64,000 bases of DNA from the NCBI GenBank assembly GCA_900555015.1, contig USJL01000001.1:62001-126000 (forward strand), written 5' to 3'. Each line of letters opens with the position of its first letter. Position 1 is the first letter of the stretch. Below the pieces are notes generated by a model, which was not told the DNA's origin, made no database searches, and was given only the letters and a program-made list of their open reading frames with translations. The DNA comes from an uncultured Oscillospiraceae bacterium. Lineage in GTDB: Bacteria; Bacillota; Clostridia; Oscillospirales; Acutalibacteraceae. The position numbers and the translations under genes were made by a program. Positions 58,943 to 64,000 of the stretch are shown piece by piece.

Positions 58943-60727
58943 ATGGTATATCCTAAAATAGGATTAAGACCTGTCATTGACGGCAGATGGGGCGGAGTAA
59001 GAGAAAGCCTTGAGTCTAAAACAATGACAATGGCTGAAGAAGCCAAAAAACTTATTGAAACAAATTTAAAGTATCCTGACGGCACACCGGTTCAGTGCGT
59101 TATTAATAACGGCACTATCGGCGGCGGTGCAGAGGCTGCCAAATGTGCAGAATATTTTTCAAATCAAAATGTTGTTGCCACTCTTTCGGTAACACCTTGT
59201 TGGTGTTACGGCTCGGAAACATTTGATATGGATCCACAAACAATTAAGGCAGTTTGGGGCTTTAACGGTACAGAACGTCCGGGTGCGGTATATCTTGCTG
59301 CTGTAATGGCTGCTTATGCACAAAAGGGTCTGCCGGCATTTTCTATTTACGGTCATGACGTTCAGGATATTGATGATAATTCAATTCCTGCCGATGTTGC
59401 AGAGAAAATTCTTCGTTTTGCAAAATCGGCAGTTGCCGTAGGTTGGATGAAAAATAAGGCATATGTAAATTTGGGCGGCGTAGCAATGGGTATTGCAGGC
59501 TCATATTGTAATGCCGATATGTTCCAAAAATATTTCGGCATCCGTGCAGAATGGGTTGATATGACTGAAATTGTTCGTCGTATAACTCTTGAAATTTATG
59601 ATCACGATGAATTTAACAAAGCATATAAATGGGTTAAAGAAAACTGCAAAGAAGGTTTTGACTGTAACGCAGGCAAAGATTTGCCCGAAATTATCAGAAA
59701 ATCAAAAGTTGTTGCACCGGATAAGGATTGGGAGTTTATTATTAAAATGACTCTTGTTATCAGGGATATTCTTTACGGAAATAAAAAACTTGATGAAATG
59801 GGTTGGCATGAAGAGGCTTTGGGCAAAAACGCCATTGCCGGCGGCTTCCAGGGTCAAAGAAACTGGACAGACTGGCTTCCTAACGCAGACTTTACAGAAG
59901 CAATTATGGCAAGCAGCTTTGACTGGAACGGTCCTAAAGCACCAACTCCTTTTGCAACTGAAAACGATACTTTAAACGGCGTTGCAATGATGATTGGTAA
60001 TCTTGTTTCAAATACTGCACCCTGCTTCCATGATGTTCGTACATATTGGAGCCCGGAAGCTTGCGAAAGGGTTACAGGTGTTAAGCCAGACGGTGTTGCC
60101 GCAAACGGCTTTATTCATCTTATTAATTCAGGCGCTACTGCTCTTGACGGTTCAGGTGCATCCAAAAACGAAAAGGGCGAACCTTGTATGAAACCGTTCT
60201 GGGAAATGACAGACAGCGATATTAAATCTTGCCTTAATGCTACAGATTGGTGCAGAGCAAACTATGAATATTTCCGTGGCGGCGGATTTTCAAGCCATTT
60301 CCGTTGCCGTGCAGAAATGCCTGTTACAATGCTTCGTGTTAATGTTGTAGACGGTGTCGGTCCTGTTATTCAGCTTGCAGAAGGCTATACTGCCGATTTA
60401 CCGGATGAAATTCATAATAAAATTGATGTAAGAACCGACAGAACATGGCCTACAACTTGGTTTGTTCCAAATCTTACCGGTAAGGGCGCATTTAAGGATG
60501 TTTACAGTGTTATGGCTAATTGGGGCGCAAATCACGGTGTAACTGTTTACGGCCACGTAGGCGCTGATATTATTACTGTTGCTTCAATGCTTCGTATTCC
60601 TGTAAATATGCATAATGTTGATGAAAGTAAAATATTCAGACCTCATGCATGGGCTGCTTTCGGTACAGAAGATACTCAGTCTGCAGACTACAGAGCATGT
60701 TCAAATTACGGCCCTTTGTATAAATAA
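58943..60727 (+). CDS. fucI: L-fucose isomerase
   Basis: Isomerises L-fucose to L-fuculose with Mn2+. At 594 residues it is close to the E. coli enzyme (591). Visible regions: [82 protein letters not shown]-type metal region in [14 protein letters not shown], and [15 protein letters not shown]. It is the last gene of the fuc operon, which processes fucose likely from mucin or milk glycans; no fucose permease, fucosidase or lactaldehyde reductase gene is present in the window. A strong terminator follows. Confidence 0.96.
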   Translation: MVYPKIGLRPVIDGRWGGVRESLESKTMTMAEEAKKLIETNLKYPDGTPVQCVINNGTIGGGAEAAKCAEYFSNQNVVATLSVTPCWCYGSETFDMDPQTIKAVWGFNGTERPGAVYLAAVMAAYAQKGLPAFSIYGHDVQDIDDNSIPADVAEKILRFAKSAVAVGWMKNKAYVNLGGVAMGIAGSYCNADMFQKYFGIRAEWVDMTEIVRRITLEIYDHDEFNKAYKWVKENCKEGFDCNAGKDLPEIIRKSKVVAPDKDWEFIIKMTLVIRDILYGNKKLDEMGWHEEALGKNAIAGGFQGQRNWTDWLPNADFTEAIMASSFDWNGPKAPTPFATENDTLNGVAMMIGNLVSNTAPCFHDVRTYWSPEACERVTGVKPDGVAANGFIHLINSGATALDGSGASKNEKGEPCMKPFWEMTDSDIKSCLNATDWCRANYEYFRGGGFSSHFRCRAEMPVTMLRVNVVDGVGPVIQLAEGYTADLPDEIHNKIDVRTDRTWPTTWFVPNLTGKGAFKDVYSVMANWGANHGVTVYGHVGADIITVASMLRIPVNMHNVDESKIFRPHAWAAFGTEDTQSADYRACSNYGPLYK

Positions 60728-60753
60728 ATTTAAATAATATTTTACATTAATAG

Positions 60754-60790
60754 GCGAAGAGTGCTTTTGCGGCATTCTTCGCTTTTTTTT
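60754..60790 (+). terminator. Terminator of the fucose operon
   Basis: GCGAAGAGTGC (60754-60764) pairs with GCATTCTTCGC (60772-60782) with one wobble, followed by eight Ts. Confidence 0.93.
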
Positions 60791-60932
60791 ATAAAATTTA
60801 CATTCGATCAATATATAGTGGTTTTAGTGTGTTAAAAGCACAAGAACCACAAAATATTTTATTGTGAAATAGTACAAAATTTTAAGCCTTAATTTTGGTG
60901 GAAATAACGAAAAAATTTTTTAAAAAATTCTC

Positions 60933-60961
60933 TTGACAAAGGGTGTTATATATAATATAAT
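60933..60961 (+). promoter_or_regulatory. S10-operon promoter
   Basis: Perfect consensus: TTGACA (60933-60938), a 17-bp spacer and TATAAT (60956-60961). The A/T-rich stretch upstream (60900-60930) is suitable as an UP element. The expected start is near 60968. Confidence 0.93.
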
Positions 60962-60967
60962 AGCACA

Positions 60968-61277
60968 GCGTGATGAAAAGGGCATATTATATATATTTAT
61001 ATAGTAACGTCCTATTTCTCACAACAAGATATGCGATGATGCCGGAGGTGGCGCTTAACCCAAGCGGGAATTTCGGCGGAGTATGTCCGATTTTAAACCG
61101 GGCGAAATCATATTAGTAAATTTGCACTCACAGATGACTTGCGAACATCAAAAGCCTGTGGTGTCCGGCCCGAATGATATACTGTCATTCGGTTTCTAAA
61201 TGGGCAGGGTTGAAACACACGGGTGGGTGTTAATTGAAAGTAAAGACTCGCACCAAATTTTTCAGGAGGAAAAATCA
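60968..61277 (+). promoter_or_regulatory. Long structured 5' leader of the S10 operon
   Basis: About 310 nt lie between the promoter and the rpsJ ATG at 61278; this is the main part of the only gene-free stretch above 300 bp. It is richer in GC than its surroundings and has several potential stems: GCATAT with ATATGC, CGCTT-AACCC-AAGCG inside GCCG/CGGC (about 61041-61074), CGGA-GTATG-TCCG, and CCGAATGA (61170-61177) with TCATTCGG (61185-61192). CGGGC (61099-61103) can pair with GCCCG (61168-61172), which competes with the last stem. A ribosomal-protein autoregulatory or antitermination leader is plausible; I do not recognise a known family. Confidence 0.55.
61170..61192 (+). other. Perfect 8-bp hairpin in the S10 leader
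   Basis: CCGAATGA and TCATTCGG flank a 7-nt loop, followed by TTTCTAAA. The T-run is too short for a normal terminator, but position and competition with an upstream segment suggest an attenuator or regulatory stem. Confidence 0.55.
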
Positions 61278-61592
61278 ATGGCAGCAAGCAAAGTTAAGAT
61301 TCGCATCAGACTTAAAGGCTATGATCACAGCCTTGTTGACCAGGCTGCAGAAAAGATTGTTGAAACTGCAAAGAATACAGGCGCTCAGGTTAGCGGTCCT
61401 ATTCCTCTTCCTACAGAGAAAGAAGTTGTAACAATCCTTCGTGCCGTTCACAAGTACAAAGACAGCCGTGAACAGTTTGAGCAAAGAACACACAAAAGAC
61501 TCATTGACATTCTCAGACCTTCAAACAAAACAGTTGAAGCTTTGACAAGTCTTGAGCTCCCGGCAGGCGTTGACATCGAAATCAAATTATAA
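61278..61592 (+). CDS. rpsJ: 30S ribosomal protein S10
   Basis: Small-subunit head protein, also NusE in antitermination complexes, 104 residues. Sequence is typical: [40 protein letters not shown] and [21 protein letters not shown] at 61278 follows AGGAGGA at normal spacing. The reading frame is open upstream to 61200, but that segment is leader and has no site of its own. First gene of the S10 operon; rplC follows after 63 bp containing a small GTTGGT/ACCAAC hairpin (61620-61634). Confidence 0.98.
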   Translation: MAASKVKIRIRLKGYDHSLVDQAAEKIVETAKNTGAQVSGPIPLPTEKEVVTILRAVHKYKDSREQFEQRTHKRLIDILRPSNKTVEALTSLELPAGVDIEIKL

Positions 61593-61655
61593 TTTCAAAA
61601 TCGGCGCAGCTGAGGTCAAGTTGGTAAAACCAACCAATAACCAAGGAGGAAAAAT

Positions 61656-62288
61656 ATGAAAAAAGGTATTATCGGTAAGAAAATCGGCATGACCCAGATT
61701 TTTGACGAAAACGGAAAAGTTATTCCGGTAACAGTAGTTGAAGCTGGTCCATGCGTAGTTACCCAAAAGAAAACAATGGAGAATGACGGCTACGAAGCTC
61801 TTCAAATCGGCTTTGGCGATGTTAAAGCAAGCAGAGTTAATAAGCCAATGAAAGGTCACTTCGATAAGAATGACGTTGCTCCTAAAAAAACACTTAAGGA
61901 ATTCCGTCTTGAAGATTGTTCAGCACTTAACGTTGGCGACATCATTAAGGCAGACACATTTGCAGAAGGCGAAATCGTAGATGTAAAAGGCACATCAAAA
62001 GGCCACGGTACAGCCGGTGCAATTAAGCGTTGGAATTTCTCAAGACTTCGTGAATCACACGGTACAGGCCCTAACGCTCGTCACCAAGGTTCACTCGGTG
62101 CTTGCTCAAGTCCTTCAAGAGTATTCAAGGGCAGAAAGATGGCAGGCCACTACGGACATGAAACAGTAACAATTCAAAACCTCACAGTTGCTAAGGTTGA
62201 TGCAGAAAACAATCTTATTGCAATTAAGGGCGCAATTCCGGGTCCTAAGGGCGGAATTGTTGTAATTGCAGACGCAGTTAAAGCTTAA
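61656..62288 (+). CDS. rplC: 50S ribosomal protein L3
   Basis: Early-assembly 23S rRNA-binding protein near the peptidyl transferase centre, 210 residues. Conserved parts: [39 protein letters not shown] and [20 protein letters not shown] followed by [14 protein letters not shown]. The N-terminal methionine starts directly at MKKGI, with AAGGAGG upstream. Standard position between rpsJ and rplD in the S10 operon. Confidence 0.98.
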   Translation: MKKGIIGKKIGMTQIFDENGKVIPVTVVEAGPCVVTQKKTMENDGYEALQIGFGDVKASRVNKPMKGHFDKNDVAPKKTLKEFRLEDCSALNVGDIIKADTFAEGEIVDVKGTSKGHGTAGAIKRWNFSRLRESHGTGPNARHQGSLGACSSPSRVFKGRKMAGHYGHETVTIQNLTVAKVDAENNLIAIKGAIPGPKGGIVVIADAVKA

Positions 62289-62305
62289 CGAAAGGAGAGA
62301 CAGAA

Positions 62306-62929
62306 ATGGCACAGGTTCAGGTTTACAGCCAAGAAGGTCGTAAGACTTCAAAATTAGAACTTGCAGATTCAGTGTTCGGTATTGAACCAAACGCTAATGC
62401 AATGCATCTTGCTGTTGTAAGTTATCTTGCAGCACAGCGTCAAGGCACACAGTCAACTCTCACTCGTTCAGAAGTATCTGGCGGCGGTGCAAAGCCTTGG
62501 AGACAAAAGGGAACAGGTCGTGCCCGTCAGGGTTCAACTCGCAGCCCACAGTGGACACACGGCGGTATTGCTCTCGGTCCTAAACCGAGAAAATATAAAG
62601 TTAACATCAACAAGAAAGTTAAAAGACTTGCTATGAAGTCTGCACTTTCCAGCAAGGTTGCTGCATCTGAAATGATGGTTGTTAACAAAATTGAGCTTGA
62701 AGCAATCAAAACTAAAGCAGTTGTTGATATGCTTGCAAAGCTTAAAACAGGAAAGAAAGTTTTACTTGTTCTTCCTGAAAACGATGAAGTAATCTACAAG
62801 AGCGCTCGTAACATTGAAGGCGTTAAGGTAGTTACAGTAAACACTCTTTGTGTTTATGATATTCTTAACTGCAACAATTTTGTTGTTCTTAAGGAAGCAG
62901 CAAAGAAGATTGAGGAGGTATATGCATAA
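62306..62929 (+). CDS. rplD: 50S ribosomal protein L4
   Basis: 23S rRNA-binding protein whose extended loop lines the exit tunnel, 207 residues. Typical loop: GGAKPWRQKGTGRARQGSTR followed by SPQWTHGGIALGPKPRKY. In gamma-proteobacteria L4 binds the S10 leader to repress its own operon; whether it does so here, given the long leader, is unknown. AAAGGAG precedes the ATG. It overlaps rplW by one base. Confidence 0.98.
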   Translation: MAQVQVYSQEGRKTSKLELADSVFGIEPNANAMHLAVVSYLAAQRQGTQSTLTRSEVSGGGAKPWRQKGTGRARQGSTRSPQWTHGGIALGPKPRKYKVNINKKVKRLAMKSALSSKVAASEMMVVNKIELEAIKTKAVVDMLAKLKTGKKVLLVLPENDEVIYKSARNIEGVKVVTVNTLCVYDILNCNNFVVLKEAAKKIEEVYA

Positions 62930-63225
62930 TGAAAATTGCTCACGATATTATCATTAAGCCAATCATTACCGAAGAATCAATGACAGGCCTTATGATGAAG
63001 AAATATACCTTCAAAGTTGCAAAGGATGCAAACAAAATCGAAATCGCTAAGGCTATTGAAGAAGTTTTCCCTGGCACAAAGGTTGCTAAGGTAAACACAA
63101 TCAATGTAAGAGGTCATGAGCGTCGTCAGGGTATGAACAGCGGCTACACTCCTTCATGGAAAAAGGCTATCGTTACTCTTGCTGAAGATTCAAAAGACAT
63201 TGAATTCTTCAACGATATGATGTAA
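62929..63225 (+). CDS. rplW: 50S ribosomal protein L23
   Basis: Exit-tunnel-rim protein that docks trigger factor and SRP, 98 residues. Features: HDIIIKPIITEESMTGLMM, KYTFKVAKDANKIEIAKAIE and FPGTKVAKVNTINVRGHERR. Its ATG overlaps the rplD stop by one base, with GAGGAGG upstream. A 107-bp gap with a hairpin separates it from rplB. Confidence 0.97.
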   Translation: MKIAHDIIIKPIITEESMTGLMMKKYTFKVAKDANKIEIAKAIEEVFPGTKVAKVNTINVRGHERRQGMNSGYTPSWKKAIVTLAEDSKDIEFFNDMM

Positions 63226-63285
63226 TTCATCCCTTATATAATAATAGTATAGCGAATAATGAGAATATTTCGGGTGATGAGGTAT

Positions 63286-63303
63286 GAAGAGTGCCATCTC
63301 TTC
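63286..63303 (+). other. Small hairpin between rplW and rplB
   Basis: GAAGAG (63286-63291) pairs with CTCTTC (63298-63303) around a 6-nt loop, in a 107-bp gap that is long for this operon. No T-run follows. Confidence 0.45.
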
Positions 63304-63332
63304 GCAAAGTTACTCGGAAAGGAGAAATAATA

Positions 63333-64000
63333 ATGGCTATTAAGAATTATAAGCCGACTACTCCTTCAAGAAGAAATATGTCGGTTACAGATTATTCTTC
63401 CCTCTCAAAAGTTGCTCCTGAAAGATCTTTGCTTGAACCAATCAGCAAAAAATCAGGCCGTAACTCTTACGGAAGAATCACCGTTCGTCATCGCGGCGGC
63501 GGCAACAGAAGAAAATACCGTGTTATCGATTTCAAAAGACAGAAATTTGATATTCCGGCACAGGTTAAGACTATTGAGTATGACCCAAACCGTTCAGCTC
63601 ACATCGCTCTTATTCAGTATGAAGACGGCGTAAAGAGCTACATCATTGCTCCGGAAGGTCTTAAAGTAGGCGCAACAGTAGTTGCAGGTCCAAACGCAGA
63701 TATCGTTGCAGGTAATGCTCTTCCTCTTAAGAACATCCCTGTCGGTACTATTGTTCATAATGTAGAGCTTTATCCGGGCAGAGGTGCTCAGCTTGCTCGT
63801 TCAGCAGGTAACAGCGCTCAGCTTATGGCTCTTGAAGGACCTTATGCACTTCTCAGACTTCCTTCAGGCGAACTTCGCAATGTTCCTTGTGAATGTATGG
63901 CAACTGTTGGCGTTGTTGGCAACACCGATCATGCAAATGTTAAAATCGGTAAAGCCGGCCGTAAACGCAACATGGGTTGGAGACCTACAGTACGTGGTTC
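63333..64000 (+). CDS. rplB: 50S ribosomal protein L2, 3' end outside window
   Basis: Core 23S rRNA-binding protein of the peptidyl transferase region; 222 codons are visible and the end lies beyond the window. Typical sequence: [52 protein letters not shown] and [22 protein letters not shown] lies just before the ATG at 63333. Standard fifth gene of the S10 operon; rpsS and rplV would be expected next. Confidence 0.97.
   Translation, partial: MAIKNYKPTTPSRRNMSVTDYSSLSKVAPERSLLEPISKKSGRNSYGRITVRHRGGGNRRKYRVIDFKRQKFDIPAQVKTIEYDPNRSAHIALIQYEDGVKSYIIAPEGLKVGATVVAGPNADIVAGNALPLKNIPVGTIVHNVELYPGRGAQLARSAGNSAQLMALEGPYALLRLPSGELRNVPCECMATVGVVGNTDHANVKIGKAGRKRNMGWRPTVRG

Noticed and set aside
60825..60866. 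Palindromes GTGGTT/AACCAC and CACAA/TTGTG before the S10 promoter
   Set aside because: Short, AT-rich stems between a terminator and a promoter; no protein-binding motif recognised. Likely chance, though a regulator site cannot be excluded.
61200..61277. N-terminal extension of rpsJ
   Set aside because: S10 is about 102-104 residues; the ATG at 61278 has a strong AGGAGGA site and the upstream part is leader RNA.
1..64000. tRNA or rRNA genes, prophage, insertion sequences, toxin-antitoxin or defence systems
   Set aside because: Gaps between genes are short and nearly all explained by promoters, terminators and leaders; I found no convincing RNA gene, integrase, transposase or defence gene.

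Overview
The window is low-GC bacterial chromosome from a spore-forming Clostridium-type Firmicute, most likely a gut member of the Oscillospirales/Ruminococcaceae group. The case rests on several points: both PolC and DnaE replicases; the sporulation genes yabP, yabQ and spoIVB; the Firmicute blocks mazG-yabO-yabP-yabQ-divIC, rapZ-whiA and recJ-relA-dtd; class II GalT; a BspA-like leucine-rich-repeat surface protein with a dockerin-like tail; and an L-fucose operon. The assignment comes from gene content and protein families, not from a search. I saw no tRNA, rRNA, CRISPR array, insertion sequence, prophage or defence island. It is dense core genome with a few accessory genes.

Layout. 1-2164 (minus): a PHP-type histidinol phosphatase, cut by the window edge, behind galT. 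2350-6299: a Na+-coupled NSS transporter, then a large secreted repeat protein. 6485-16545: pyrH-frr-uppS-cdsA-dxr-rseP-ispG-polC, covering translation recycling, isoprenoid and envelope lipid synthesis, and the replicase. 16629-22759: a histidine operon that starts with a fused hisZ-hisG gene and has a competence-type metallo-beta-lactamase lipoprotein plus a DUF3006 gene inserted between hisD and hisB. hisC, hisH and hisF are absent here. 22759-29486: recJ-relA/spoT-dtd-MBL hydrolase-hemZ. 29568-30110: a single coiled-coil gene. 30180-34358: yabM-like flippase, mazG, HU, rqcP, yabP, yabQ, divIC. 34415-36379: an unpaired fumarase alpha subunit and a THUMP rRNA methylase. 36418-38747: a divergent pair, an HPr-kinase-like gene against an SOS-type dinB operon. 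38817-41503: an AspT-type aminotransferase, an EamA transporter and nrdR. 41550-42749 (minus): a glycosyltransferase. 42921-52072: hprK, glucokinase, murB, rapZ, whiA, dnaE, pfkA, linking sugar phosphorylation and carbon control to wall synthesis and replication. 52250-56233: spoIVB and a YfhO-type membrane protein. 56364-60727: fucA-fucU-fucK-fucI. 60933-64000: promoter, about 310-nt leader and start of the S10 ribosomal-protein operon (rpsJ, rplC, rplD, rplW, rplB partial).

The most unusual points are as follows. PolC has lost the proofreading exonuclease normally inserted in its PHP domain but keeps a full set of PHP metal ligands. HisZ and HisG are fused. dinB has a textbook LexA operator, and its promoter abuts a divergent promoter so closely that RNA polymerase probably cannot hold both. 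An NrdR-like box lies between the -35 and -10 of nrdR. A terminator hairpin ahead of yabP contains the yabP ribosome binding site and a possible sporulation promoter in its loop. The S10 operon has a long, apparently structured leader. Many intergenic regions carry clean sigma-A promoters with exactly 17-bp spacers, which helped fix several starts. Several genes (rseP, relA, mazG, murB, probably spoIVB) appear to start at TTG.
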